Below, one piece after another: positions 10,830-19,023 of a DNA stretch of 64,000 bases (the first letter of the stretch is position 1; each line of letters opens with the position of its first letter). The notes beneath the pieces were generated by a model. It had not been told where the DNA came from, made no database searches, and saw only the letters and a program-made list of their open reading frames with translations. Position numbers and translations under genes: made by a program. Origin of the DNA: Pseudomonas abyssi (GTDB taxonomy: Bacteria; Pseudomonadota; Gammaproteobacteria; Pseudomonadales; Pseudomonadaceae); the NCBI RefSeq assembly GCF_002307495.1, contig NZ_NTMR01000010.1, positions 124,001-188,000 of the forward strand, given 5' to 3'.

Positions 10830-11917
10830 TGCTGGGTAATCACTCCCTTGACGAACCAGTCCATGGACCAGAGTTCACCGTCGGACAGCGCTTCACCCTC
10901 AGCCGCCTTGACGTTGCCGTCACGGTCGGAGATCGGGCCGGCGTAGATCAGTTTCTCGCCGTTCAGCAGCGCCTCGCGGGCAGCCATGATCTTGGCTTTC
11001 TCTTCCTCGTCGATACCCTTGCCGCAGCAGGAGACGTCGGTACCGCCCTGCTCCATCGACAGCAGCGCACCGTTCTCCGCCGGGACCCAGTTGCCGGCCA
11101 TGATTTTCTTCAGCTCCGGTGCCAGGAAGCGATCCCAGACCCAGACCGAGGAACAGACAGTGGCTTCGGGGGCGAACTCGCTCATGTCACGGTGGTGACC
11201 GGTGCCATAGACGCCGCGCTCCTGGGCAACGATCTGCGGGGTCGGGCTATCCACGTGCTGGCCGATGACATCGGCGCCCTGGTCGATCAGTGCGGTGGCT
11301 GCCGCGCGCTCCTTGACCGGGTCGTTCCAGGCGCCGGTGTAGATCACGGTGACGGTGGCATCCGGATTCATCTGCTGGGCGCCCATGGCGAAGGCGTTGA
11401 CGGTCCAGTTCACCTGACCGAAGGGGTTGGCCGCTACAAAGCCCAGCTTGCCGGTTTCAGAAGCGGCACCCGCGGCCATGCCGCACAGGTACTGGCTCTC
11501 GTAGGTACGACCGTAGAAGGATTCCAAATTGTGCGAGTTGGTGGTGCCGGAGCCATTCAGGAAGGCCACTTCCGGGTACTTGTCGGCCAGCTCCTTGAAG
11601 GTGTCGGAGTAACCGAAGGCGGTGCCGATGATGATGTTGGCGCCACGTTGAATCAGTCGCTCAACGGTCGGTTTGATCGCCGAGGCGGTCTCCGGCACGC
11701 TTTCCACGTACTGAATCTTCTGGCCGATATCGCCTTCCAGACGCTGACGCGCCTCATCGAACGCCTGGGTCCAGCCGCCGTCGTTGCGCGGGCTGATGTA
11801 GAGCATGGCGATCTTCGCCGGGCCGGTCAGGGTAAAACCGCCTTCCTCGGCAGCAGCCAGGGTCGGCAGGCCGCAGGCGGCCAGGGCGCATACGGCGCCC
11901 GCAATCAGTTTTTTCAT
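10826..11917 (-). CDS. BMP-family periplasmic substrate-binding protein
   Basis: 363 residues from ATG at 11917, preceded by AAGGAC 7 bases upstream. A signal peptide (about residues 1-24, cleaved near TLAAAEE) leads to a basic-membrane-protein (PnrA/Med-like) domain; the IAMLYISPRNDGGWTQAFDE start and GANIIIGTAFGYSDT are family-typical. It binds the ligand of the ABC transporter encoded next to it. PnrA-type proteins bind nucleosides, which fits the neighbouring pyrimidine degradation genes and the lack of a rutG permease here. Confidence 0.92.
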   Translation of the reverse strand: MKKLIAGAVCALAACGLPTLAAAEEGGFTLTGPAKIAMLYISPRNDGGWTQAFDEARQRLEGDIGQKIQYVESVPETASAIKPTVERLIQRGANIIIGTAFGYSDTFKELADKYPEVAFLNGSGTTNSHNLESFYGRTYESQYLCGMAAGAASETGKLGFVAANPFGQVNWTVNAFAMGAQQMNPDATVTVIYTGAWNDPVKERAAATALIDQGADVIGQHVDSPTPQIVAQERGVYGTGHHRDMSEFAPEATVCSSVWVWDRFLAPELKKIMAGNWVPAENGALLSMEQGGTDVSCCGKGIDEEEKAKIMAAREALLNGEKLIYAGPISDRDGNVKAAEGEALSDGELWSMDWFVKGVITQQ

Positions 11918-11950
11918 TGCCAAAGTCCTTCTTGCGATCAGGTGGTGTGA

Positions 11951-12337
11951 CTACATCATGTGGTTGATACGGAATACGTTGCCTTCCGGATCCATCAGCA
12001 CCGCCTGATACCAGTTGTAATAGGTGGTATACGGCGGCTTGATCAGGGTGGCGCCCGCCTCGACGGCGATCGGCACCATGCGGTCGACCTCCTCGGGGCT
12101 GTCGACGTCAATGTTGAGCAGAAACGTGCAACCGCGGGTGTCGGAGTGCTCGGCCAGATGCAGCAGCTCGTAGGCATCCGGCGCGTTGAAGCCGATGCAG
12201 CAGGTGCCCGCATCCAGACCGACAAAGATCGGCGAGCGAATCGCCTCCACTTCCGGAAAGTCGAACACCCGCTGGTAGAACCCGCTGAGCGCTTCGATGT
12301 CGCGGGCGAATACGTTGACGTAGGAGAGTTTGCTCAT
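11951..12337 (-). CDS. VOC (glyoxalase-fold) family protein
   Basis: 128 residues from ATG at 12337; an upstream in-frame extension lies inside the oxygenase gene and is a shadow. It has the beta-alpha-beta-beta-beta modules of vicinal-oxygen-chelate proteins: YVNVFARDIEALSGFYQRVF at the start and DPEGNVFRINHM at the end. Starts one base after the oxygenase stop (TGAGATG). VOC proteins include glyoxalases, dioxygenases and epimerases; the reaction here is unknown, but position suggests handling of an oxidised pyrimidine intermediate (speculative). Confidence 0.85.
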   Translation of the reverse strand: MSKLSYVNVFARDIEALSGFYQRVFDFPEVEAIRSPIFVGLDAGTCCIGFNAPDAYELLHLAEHSDTRGCTFLLNIDVDSPEEVDRMVPIAVEAGATLIKPPYTTYYNWYQAVLMDPEGNVFRINHMM

Positions 12338-12338
12338 C

Positions 12339-13346
12339 TCAGGCCACCTTGCTGCCGCCAAAGGTCGTCTGACGGACGAACTTGGACTTGAGGTGATCGC
12401 CCGAGGAAACCGGCGCGTAGAGCGGCTTCTCGCCATCGGCAAGACAGCTCGGCAGGCACTCGACCATGACGTCGTAGTTGGGCTGATGGAAGAACACCAG
12501 CGACTGGCGCTGCTGATCACCGGCAGCGTCTTCCGGCGGATTGACCACGCGGTGCAGCGTGGAGATCCACTGGTCGTTGGTCCACTGCATCATCAGGTCA
12601 CCGATGTTGACCACGAAGCCGTCTTCCACATAAGGCACATCGACCCACTCACCGTCGCGGTTGCAGACCTGCAGACCACCCTGCGCGCCGTCGGGTTTGA
12701 CGATGGTCAGGCTGCCGTAATCGGTGTGCGCACCGGCGCGCAGCTGGCCTTCCTCGAGACCCTCTTTCAGGTGCGGATAACGCAGGCTGCGGAACATGCT
12801 GATGTGCTTGTCGATCTTGTCGTCGAAGAAGGTTTCCGGCAGCTCCAGCGCCAGTGCAAAGATACGCATCAGCGTGCGGGCCAGATCGCCCATGGCATCG
12901 AAATACTCGGCATAGGCCTGCTGAAATCCGGGCAGGTCAGCGGGCCAGACATTCGGCGCAAAGTGCGGGCCGGCCATGGCTTCGGAGTAGTAGGGCTCGG
13001 CCGGTACATCGGTCGGGCCGATCGAGAAGGATTCCTTGAGATCGCCCGGCGCCGCCTCTTCCATCGAGTAGGACAGGCTTTCTTCGGCAACCGCGCTGTA
13101 ACCGCGGACCATGTCCGGGCGCGGACGATCCGCCTTGCGCTTTTCGGCCATCGGCAGATCAAAGAACTGCGAGGTCAGGGCATAGACCCGCTCGATCAAT
13201 TCCTTGGGAATCTGATGCTCGGTAATGACCAGAAAGCCGATGTCGCGACAGGCCTGGTTGACCGCTTTGGCCACCTCAGCCTTGCCCTCGGCAGTCCCGC
13301 CGAAATAGGGGCCAAGGTCGATGATGGGAACGTATTGAAGCGTCAT
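12339..13346 (-). CDS. 2-oxoglutarate/Fe(II) oxygenase, isopenicillin-N-synthase family
   Basis: 335 residues. N-terminal DIOX_N domain (VPIIDLGPYF) and C-terminal 2OG-Fe(II) oxygenase domain with the metal triad HTD (AHTDYGSLT, about residue 209) and the distal His in STLHRVVNP (about 267), followed by the 2-oxoglutarate-binding RQSLVFF. First gene of the operon that continues into the VOC protein and nucleoside transporter. Fungal thymine 7-hydroxylase belongs to the same superfamily; with rut genes next door, oxidation of thymine or a related base is a reasonable but untested idea. Confidence 0.9.
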   Translation of the reverse strand: MTLQYVPIIDLGPYFGGTAEGKAEVAKAVNQACRDIGFLVITEHQIPKELIERVYALTSQFFDLPMAEKRKADRPRPDMVRGYSAVAEESLSYSMEEAAPGDLKESFSIGPTDVPAEPYYSEAMAGPHFAPNVWPADLPGFQQAYAEYFDAMGDLARTLMRIFALALELPETFFDDKIDKHISMFRSLRYPHLKEGLEEGQLRAGAHTDYGSLTIVKPDGAQGGLQVCNRDGEWVDVPYVEDGFVVNIGDLMMQWTNDQWISTLHRVVNPPEDAAGDQQRQSLVFFHQPNYDVMVECLPSCLADGEKPLYAPVSSGDHLKSKFVRQTTFGGSKVA

Positions 13347-13514
13347 ACAACCGTTTCCTCCAAATGGAGCTCAGCGAGAGCGCTGGGCAGAAGAAGCGAC
13401 GCGAGGAGTGTTCGACGCGCCATTTTCCAATCAGCGGAGACGTTTGCAGCAACTATGCCAAAAACTGTTTTTGCTTAAAAAACAAATAGATAATGAAAAA
13501 AGACCGCTTATTTT

Positions 13515-13551
13515 GGAACAAACGGTCTGATCTAGAGCACTCGGTTTGTGC
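13515..13551. promoter_or_regulatory. Putative RutR-type bipartite operator (oxygenase-transporter operon)
   Basis: Box A GGAACAAACGGTCT (13515-13528), 5 bases, box B AGAGCACTCGGTTTGTGC (13534-13551), the latter containing GCAC-N7-GTGC. The same two boxes with the same 5-base gap occur upstream of rutR/rutA at 14379-14415 (17 of 18 bases of box B match). It lies about 170 bases upstream of the oxygenase start at 13346. Box A also pairs with AGACCG at 13501-13506. RutR or another pyrimidine-responsive regulator is the obvious candidate (inference). Confidence 0.6.
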
Positions 13552-13588
13552 GTTTAGCCCAAAAAAGGGGCGGCGATATTGATCTACA

Positions 13589-14317
13589 TCAAGAACGCGG
13601 ACAGACGCCCTGCAGCACCAATGCCTTGAGATTGGTCAGCGTCTCGGCAAAGAAGGCCGGGTCTTCCAGGGTACGACCAGAGACGGCCTCAACCTGGGTA
13701 CGAAAGTCCGCGTAATGCTGGGTCATCGCCCAGAGCGAAAAGATCAGATGGTGCGGCTCGATCGGTGCCAACTTACCGGCCTCGATCCAGGCATTGATGA
13801 CGCTGACCTTGGATTCGACGATATCACGCAACGAGCCCTGCAGCTCGCCCAACAACAGCGGCGCCCCCTGAATGACCTCCAGACAGAACAGCCGCGACTC
13901 GGCCGGATGATCTCGCGACAACTCCAGCTTTACGCGCAGGTAGTCACCAATCGCCTCGGACGGATCCTGTTCGACAGTGAACGCCTTGAGCGGGCTGAGC
14001 CAGACATCCATCAACTGACGCAGCACATTGATGTACAGATCTTCCTTGGAAGCAAAGTAATACAGCAGGTTGGTCTTGGACACGTCGGCCTGGCTGGCCA
14101 CCTGATCCAGACTGGTGCCGTGCAGCCCATAGCGCGAGAACACATCCAGCGCCGCCTCCATGATTGCGCTGCGCTTGGTTTCCATCAGCCGCTTGCGCCG
14201 ATTCAGCGTGGCCTCACTGGGCACCCGAGTCCGCGCCTTGGGCTTCTTGGCTGGTACTGCGGGGCGCTGTATCTGTTTGCTCACTGGAGGGGCAGCCTTA
14301 GTCCTTGGTGATCGCAT
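13589..14317 (-). CDS. rutR: TetR-family regulator RutR
   Basis: 242 residues from ATG at 14317. The TetR helix-turn-helix (KRSAIMEAALDVFSRYG then LDQVASQADVSKTNLLYYF) begins after a basic, proline/lysine-rich N-terminal tail of about 40 residues that is longer than in E. coli RutR (212 residues). The ligand-binding region contains the RutR-typical KAFTVEQDP and HHLIFSLWAMTQHYADF segments. In E. coli, RutR senses uracil and represses the rut operon. The gene is divergent from rutA and lies between two copies of the same bipartite motif. Confidence 0.9.
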   Translation of the reverse strand: MRSPRTKAAPPVSKQIQRPAVPAKKPKARTRVPSEATLNRRKRLMETKRSAIMEAALDVFSRYGLHGTSLDQVASQADVSKTNLLYYFASKEDLYINVLRQLMDVWLSPLKAFTVEQDPSEAIGDYLRVKLELSRDHPAESRLFCLEVIQGAPLLLGELQGSLRDIVESKVSVINAWIEAGKLAPIEPHHLIFSLWAMTQHYADFRTQVEAVSGRTLEDPAFFAETLTNLKALVLQGVCPRS

Positions 14318-14378
14318 TCTACCCTTGGTAACACAGTCCAACTCAAGCCCCAAAATGGGCCCAGAAACTGAACCGCAT

Positions 14379-14415
14379 GCACAAACCAAGTGCTCTAATT
14401 CGGACTAAACGGTCT
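14379..14415. promoter_or_regulatory. Putative RutR-type bipartite operator (rutR/rutA region)
   Basis: On the minus strand: box A AGACCGTTTAGTCC (14415-14402), 5 bases, box B AGAGCACTTGGTTTGTGC (14396-14379). Box B contains GCAC-N7-GTGC and box A a GAC-N6-GTC partial palindrome. It sits in the divergent rutR-rutA intergenic region, 62 bases from rutR and 139 bases from the rutA start, and repeats the arrangement at 13515-13551. It is probably the autoregulatory and rut operator; the E. coli RutR site is a different but also GACC/GGTC-based palindrome. Confidence 0.6.
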
Positions 14416-14554
14416 AACCTAAACCATTAAATCCGCACAACTACCTGATTTAAATCAATAAAAAAAACATGGCCTGGATTGTGCTTTGTGCCTGTTCAGC
14501 GGCCGGCAGGGTAATGCCGACCTTCCGAACAAATGGCCTATGGAGTGCAATCCA

Positions 14555-15643
14555 ATGAATGTAGGTATCTTCATCCCGATCGGTAACAACGGCTGGCTGA
14601 TTTCCAAGAACGCACCGCAGTACATGCCGACCTTCGATCTGAACAAGACCATAGTGCAGCGCGCCGAGCACTACGGCTTCGAATTCGCGCTGTCGATGAT
14701 CAAGCTGCGCGGCTTTGGCGGCGAGACCGAGTTCTGGGAACACAACCTCGAGTCCTTCACCCTGATGGCCGGCCTGGCTGCCGTGACCGAGCGCATCCAG
14801 CTGTTCGCCACCGCCGCCACCCTGACCCTGCCGCCGGCCATCGTGGCGCGCATGGCCTCGACCATCGACTCGATCTCCAACGGCCGTTTCGGCGTCAACC
14901 TGGTCACCGGCTGGCAGAAGCCGGAATACAGCCAGATGGGCCTGTGGCCGGGCGATGAATTCTTCGCCAACCGCTACGACTACCTCGGCGAATACGCCAC
15001 CGTACTGCGCGATCTGTGGACCACCGGCCGCAGCGACTTCAAGGGCGAGCACTTCCAGATGGACGACTGCCGCGTCAGCCCCAAACCCCAGGCCGACATG
15101 AAAGTCATCTGCGCCGGGCAGAGCGAAGCCGGCATGGCCTTCACCGCCAAGTACGCCGACTACAACTTCTGCTTCGGCAAGGGCGTCAACACGCCGACCG
15201 CCTTCGCCCCGACCGTCGAACGACTGGTCAAGGCCACCGCAGAAAGCGGCCGCGACGTCACCTCCTGCGCGCTGTTCATGATCATCGCCGATGAAACCGA
15301 CGAAGCCGCCCGCGCCCGCTGGGAGCATTACAAGGACGGCGCCGACCACGAAGCCATCGCCTGGCTCGGCGAACAGGGCGCCGCCGACACCAAGTCCAAG
15401 GGCGACACCAACATCCGCCAGATGGCCGACCCGACCTCCGCCGTGAACATCAACATGGGCACCCTGGTGGGCTCCTACGAGAGCATTGCGCGCATGCTCG
15501 ACGAAGTCGCCACCGTGCCCGGCAACAGCGGCGTGATGCTGACCTTCGACGACTTCGTCAAGGGCATCGAAGACTTCGGTACCCGGATCCAGCCACTGAT
15601 GAAGGGCCGTCAACACGTTAACGAAATACTGGAGACCGCGTGA
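14555..15643 (+). CDS. rutA: Pyrimidine monooxygenase RutA
   Basis: 362 residues from ATG at 14555 (GGAG 9 bases upstream). A luciferase-like FMN monooxygenase starting [17 protein letters not shown] with the RutA-typical [13 protein letters not shown] and [15 protein letters not shown] stretches. RutA opens uracil (or thymine) between N3 and C4 to give ureidoacrylate peracid using O2 and FMNH2 supplied by RutF. First gene of rutABCDEF; its stop overlaps the rutB start (TGATG). Confidence 0.97.
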   Translation: MNVGIFIPIGNNGWLISKNAPQYMPTFDLNKTIVQRAEHYGFEFALSMIKLRGFGGETEFWEHNLESFTLMAGLAAVTERIQLFATAATLTLPPAIVARMASTIDSISNGRFGVNLVTGWQKPEYSQMGLWPGDEFFANRYDYLGEYATVLRDLWTTGRSDFKGEHFQMDDCRVSPKPQADMKVICAGQSEAGMAFTAKYADYNFCFGKGVNTPTAFAPTVERLVKATAESGRDVTSCALFMIIADETDEAARARWEHYKDGADHEAIAWLGEQGAADTKSKGDTNIRQMADPTSAVNINMGTLVGSYESIARMLDEVATVPGNSGVMLTFDDFVKGIEDFGTRIQPLMKGRQHVNEILETA

Positions 15644-16395
15644 TGAACAGCCTGACCCAACCTGTTGTCGGTCATGCACCGGTGCGCAACAACCCGACCG
15701 ATGTAATTCTGCCCGCGCGCCCCGAGTCGCTGGCGATCAACAGCGGCGAGACCGCACTGATCGTAGTCGACATGCAGAACGCCTACTCGACCAAGGGCGG
15801 CTATCTGGATCTGGCCGGCTTTGATGTCTCCAGCACCGGGCCGGTGATCGAGCAGATCGCCCGCGCCATCGAAGCGGCCCGCGCCGCCGGCGTGCAGGTG
15901 ATCTTCTTCCAGAACGGTTGGGACAGCGACTACGCCGAAGCCGGCGGCCCCGGCTCGCCGAACTGGCACAAATCCAACGCGCTGAAGACCATGCGCAAGA
16001 ACCCGGAGCTGCAGGGAAAGCTGCTGGCCAAGGGCACCTGGGACTACGATCTGGTCGACGCCCTGCAACCGCAACCGGGCGACCTTGTGGTGCCGAAACC
16101 GCGCTACAGCGGCTTCTTCAACACCGCTTTCGACAGCCTGCTGCGCGCCCGCGGCATCCGCAATCTGGTGTTTACCGGCATCGCCACCAACGTCTGCGTG
16201 GAATCCACCCTGCGCGACGGCTTCTTTCTCGAGTACTTCGGCGTAGTACTGGCCGACGCCACCCATCAGGCCGGCCCGGAATTCGTCCAGCAGGCCTCGC
16301 TGTACAACATCGAAACCTTCTTTGGCTGGGTCAGCACCGTCGACGACTTCTGCACCGCACTGACCAAGCCCGCTACCCAAGGAGCATCCGCATGA
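15643..16395 (+). CDS. rutB: Ureidoacrylate amidohydrolase RutB
   Basis: 250 residues of the isochorismatase-like cysteine hydrolase family. The catalytic Asp is in IVVDMQNAY (about residue 44), the Lys in PKPRYSGF (about 152), and the nucleophilic Cys in [15 protein letters not shown] (about 185). It hydrolyses ureidoacrylate peracid to aminoacrylate peracid and carbamate. The ATG at 15643 is preferred to an adjacent GTG because it gives the usual TGATG coupling with rutA; the stop overlaps the rutC start (ATGA). Confidence 0.96.
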   Translation: MNSLTQPVVGHAPVRNNPTDVILPARPESLAINSGETALIVVDMQNAYSTKGGYLDLAGFDVSSTGPVIEQIARAIEAARAAGVQVIFFQNGWDSDYAEAGGPGSPNWHKSNALKTMRKNPELQGKLLAKGTWDYDLVDALQPQPGDLVVPKPRYSGFFNTAFDSLLRARGIRNLVFTGIATNVCVESTLRDGFFLEYFGVVLADATHQAGPEFVQQASLYNIETFFGWVSTVDDFCTALTKPATQGASA

Positions 16396-16775
16396 GCAAG
16401 ACAACCGTACTCCCCGCCGGCACCGGCAAACCGCTGGCCCCCTACGTTCCGGGCTCAATGGCCGATGGCATTGTGTATGTCTCCGGCACCCTGCCCTTCG
16501 ACAAAGACAACAACGTAGTCCACGTCGGCGATGCGGCAGCGCAAACTCGCCACGTGCTGGAAACCATCAAGGGTGTGGTCGAGGAAGCCGGCGGCAGCAT
16601 GGATGACGTCACCTTCAACATGATCATGCTGCGCGACTGGAGCGATTACGCCGCCATCAACACCGTCTACGCCGAGTACTTCCCGGGCGAAAAGCCGGCG
16701 CGTTACTGCATCCAGTGCGGCCTGGTAAAACCGGACGCGCTGATCGAAATCGCCAGCATCGCCCACGTCGGCTGA
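16392..16775 (+). CDS. rutC: RidA-family aminoacrylate deaminase RutC
   Basis: 127 residues, the size of RidA/YjgF proteins, with the family pattern [23 protein letters not shown] and C-terminal [22 protein letters not shown], whose Arg/Glu-rich pocket binds the substrate. RutC speeds removal of the aminoacrylate intermediate. ATG overlaps the rutB stop, so translation is coupled. The order and spacing are those of a standard rut operon. Confidence 0.95.
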   Translation: MSKTTVLPAGTGKPLAPYVPGSMADGIVYVSGTLPFDKDNNVVHVGDAAAQTRHVLETIKGVVEEAGGSMDDVTFNMIMLRDWSDYAAINTVYAEYFPGEKPARYCIQCGLVKPDALIEIASIAHVG

Positions 16776-16788
16776 GGCCGCGGCCGTG

Positions 16789-17592
16789 ATGCATATCGAA
16801 ATCCACGGCCGGCGTGATGCCGACGCCCCGACGCTGGTGTTCAGCTCGGGGCTCGGCGGCGCGGCGCATTTCTGGATGCCACAGCTGGATGCCCTGACCA
16901 GCGACTATCGCGTGGTGCTGTACGACCAGCTCGGCACCGGCAAGAGCCCGGCCACGTTGCCCGCCGACTACAGCATCGACGCCATGGCCAGCGAGCTGCG
17001 CACACTGCTCGCCAGCCACGGCATCGGCGACTACCAGCTGATCGGCCACGCCCTCGGCGGCCTGGTCGGTTTGGCGCTGGCCATCCAGCAGGCACCGGGG
17101 CTGCGCAGCCTGACGCTGATGAACGCCTGGTCGCGGGTCAGCCCGCACACCGCGCGCTGCTTCTCGGTACGCAAGCAATTGCTGGCCGGCAACGGCCCGG
17201 CGGCCTACGTCGAGGCGCAGGCGCTGTTTCTCTACCCGCCGGACTGGATTGCCGCCAACATCGAGCAGCTGCAAATCGATGATCGCAAGCACGTGGCGGG
17301 CTTTCCGCCGACCGACAACCTGCTGCGCCGCATCAGCGCCCTGCAAGCCTTTGCGCCGGATCTTCAGGCACTCGCCGGCATTCGCCAGCCAACGCTGCTG
17401 ATCGCCAACCGAGACGACATGCTGGTGCCTTGGCAGTGCTCGCGAGAGCTCGCCGAGCAACTGCCGAACGCCCGCTTGGAATGCTTCGACTACGGCGGCC
17501 ACGCCTCCAGCGTGACCTGCCCGGACACCATCAATACGACGCTCAGGCGCTTTCTTGCCAGCGTCATTCACGACACCGAATACGCCGCCTGA
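16789..17592 (+). CDS. rutD: Alpha/beta hydrolase RutD
   Basis: 267 residues, close to E. coli RutD (266). Alpha/beta hydrolase fold: MHIEIHGR start, FSSGLGG oxyanion segment, the GHALGG nucleophile position (Ala in place of the usual Ser, as seen in RutD-type proteins), and a late His in YGGHASSV. RutD promotes hydrolysis of aminoacrylate to malonic semialdehyde. ATG 16789 is chosen; a GTG three bases earlier is the alternative. 13 bases downstream of rutC. Confidence 0.92.
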   Translation: MHIEIHGRRDADAPTLVFSSGLGGAAHFWMPQLDALTSDYRVVLYDQLGTGKSPATLPADYSIDAMASELRTLLASHGIGDYQLIGHALGGLVGLALAIQQAPGLRSLTLMNAWSRVSPHTARCFSVRKQLLAGNGPAAYVEAQALFLYPPDWIAANIEQLQIDDRKHVAGFPPTDNLLRRISALQAFAPDLQALAGIRQPTLLIANRDDMLVPWQCSRELAEQLPNARLECFDYGGHASSVTCPDTINTTLRRFLASVIHDTEYAA

Positions 17593-17604
17593 GTGAGGGC
17601 AATC

Positions 17605-18198
17605 ATGTACGAAGAACCACTGGATCAAAGCGCCTTGGCACAGCTGTTCACCGAGGCCCGCAGCCACAATGGCTGGCTGGATCAGCCGGTGCCAGACAGT
17701 CTGCTGGAAGCCATCTACAACCTGACCAAGATGGGCCCGACGTCGGCCAACTGCAGCCCGGCACGCTTTGTATTTGTGCGCACCCGTCAAGGCAAGGAGC
17801 TGCTCAAGCCGTGCCTGTCATCAGGCAATCTGGAAAAGACCATGAGCGCGCCGGTAACCGTAATCGTTGCCTACGACTCGCGCTTCTACGACGCGCTGCC
17901 CGAGCTGTTCCCGCATGCGGATGCACGCAGCTGGTTCACCGGCAGCCCGGAGATGATTTACGAAACTGCCTTCCGTAACAGCTCGATGCAGGCCGCCTAC
18001 TTCATCATGGCCGCCCGCAGCCTGGGACTGGATACCGGGCCGATGTCCGGCTTTGACGCCAAGGCGCTGGACGCCGCGTTTTTCAGCGACAGCCACTGGA
18101 AGTCCAATCTGTTGATCAACCTCGGCTACGGCGACAGCAGCAAGGTGTTCGACCGTTTGCCGCGTCTGGCCTATTCCAAGGCCTGCATTCTCACCTGA
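17605..18198 (+). CDS. rutE: Malonic semialdehyde reductase RutE
   Basis: 197 residues of the nitroreductase-like family, with [21 protein letters not shown] (FMN/substrate site) and [13 protein letters not shown] typical of RutE/YcdJ. It reduces malonic semialdehyde (or its methyl form from thymine) to 3-hydroxypropionate using NADH/NADPH. ATG at 17605 with GAGGG upstream; 12 bases after rutD and 11 before rutF. Confidence 0.95.
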   Translation: MYEEPLDQSALAQLFTEARSHNGWLDQPVPDSLLEAIYNLTKMGPTSANCSPARFVFVRTRQGKELLKPCLSSGNLEKTMSAPVTVIVAYDSRFYDALPELFPHADARSWFTGSPEMIYETAFRNSSMQAAYFIMAARSLGLDTGPMSGFDAKALDAAFFSDSHWKSNLLINLGYGDSSKVFDRLPRLAYSKACILT

Positions 18199-18209
18199 AG
18201 GAGCCCATC

Positions 18210-18722
18210 ATGCTCGCAGCCAAGATAGTGGAACCCATGCCCGCCCCGGTCACCAAAGACGCTTTCCGCAACGCGATGTCGGTGCTGGCGTCAGCCGTCA
18301 ACGTGGTCACCACCGATGGCCCTGCCGGCCGCGCCGGCTTCACCGCCACCGCCGTGTGCAGTGTGTCGGACGAGCCGCCAAGCCTGCTGGTCTGCCTCAA
18401 CCGCAGCGCATCGGTCTACGACATCTTTCAGACCAACGACCATCTGTGCGTGAACACGCTGACCTGCGAGCAGCAGGCGCTGTCCAACCTGTTCGGCGGC
18501 AAAACGGCGATGGAGGACCGCTTCGCCAGTGCCGACTGGAGCACCGATGTCAGCGGTGCACCGATGCTGGACGACGCGCTGATCAACTTCGATTGCCGCA
18601 TCAGCAACCGGGTCTCGGCCGGCAGCCACGACGTTCTGATCTGCGAGATTCTGGCGATCCGCCAGCGCGACAGCGGCGACGGCCTGGTGTACTTCCAGCG
18701 CCGCTATTGTCAGCCGGTCTGA
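18210..18722 (+). CDS. rutF: Flavin reductase RutF
   Basis: 170 residues of the flavin-reductase-like (HpaC/RutF) split-barrel family: [41 protein letters not shown] (FMN-binding) and [18 protein letters not shown]. It supplies FMNH2 to RutA. Preceded by GGAG at 10 bases. Last gene of the operon; no rutG uracil permease follows. Instead a MITE-like element begins 36 bases downstream. Confidence 0.95.
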   Translation: MLAAKIVEPMPAPVTKDAFRNAMSVLASAVNVVTTDGPAGRAGFTATAVCSVSDEPPSLLVCLNRSASVYDIFQTNDHLCVNTLTCEQQALSNLFGGKTAMEDRFASADWSTDVSGAPMLDDALINFDCRISNRVSAGSHDVLICEILAIRQRDSGDGLVYFQRRYCQPV

Positions 18723-18758
18723 CACCGGGTGCCTCAAGGTGGCGAGGCCCGTAGCCTA

Positions 18759-19023
18759 GGGAAGCACTGATTAATTCCGCATGCTCTCTGGCGTTCAGTC
18801 CGGGCTGCAATCAAGGCGTGGTTTCGAAGGCATGTCTGGACCTGTCGAGAAATCACAACGCAGAGTGCGGCCCGGACTGAGCGCCCCGCAGGGCGAGCGC
18901 TCAAGCATGCATCTGACTGCGTTACGCTGCTTGCCAATAAAACCACTATTGGCTGCACATCGCGCCTTGCATCTACACGCTTGAGCACTCGCAGAGTGCG
19001 TGTGGAATTGATCAGTGCTTCCC
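18759..19023 (-). repeat. MITE-like element, copy A
   Basis: 265 bases with terminal inverted repeats GGGAAGCACTGATTAATTCC / GGAATTGATCAGTGCTTCCC and no coding capacity. Its reverse complement aligns along its whole length with 60624-60864, including a conserved hairpin GCCAATA-N7-TATTGGC. TA flanks both ends (18757-18758 and 19024-19025), consistent with a 2-base target duplication. The insertion lies exactly at the end of ppnN: the last base of the element is the third base of the TAG stop. The parent transposase is not in the window. Confidence 0.8.

Noticed and set aside
18734..18988. Short frames within the MITE-like element (also 60571-60828)
   Set aside because: Explained by the repeat; no start signal and not conserved between the copies in frame.
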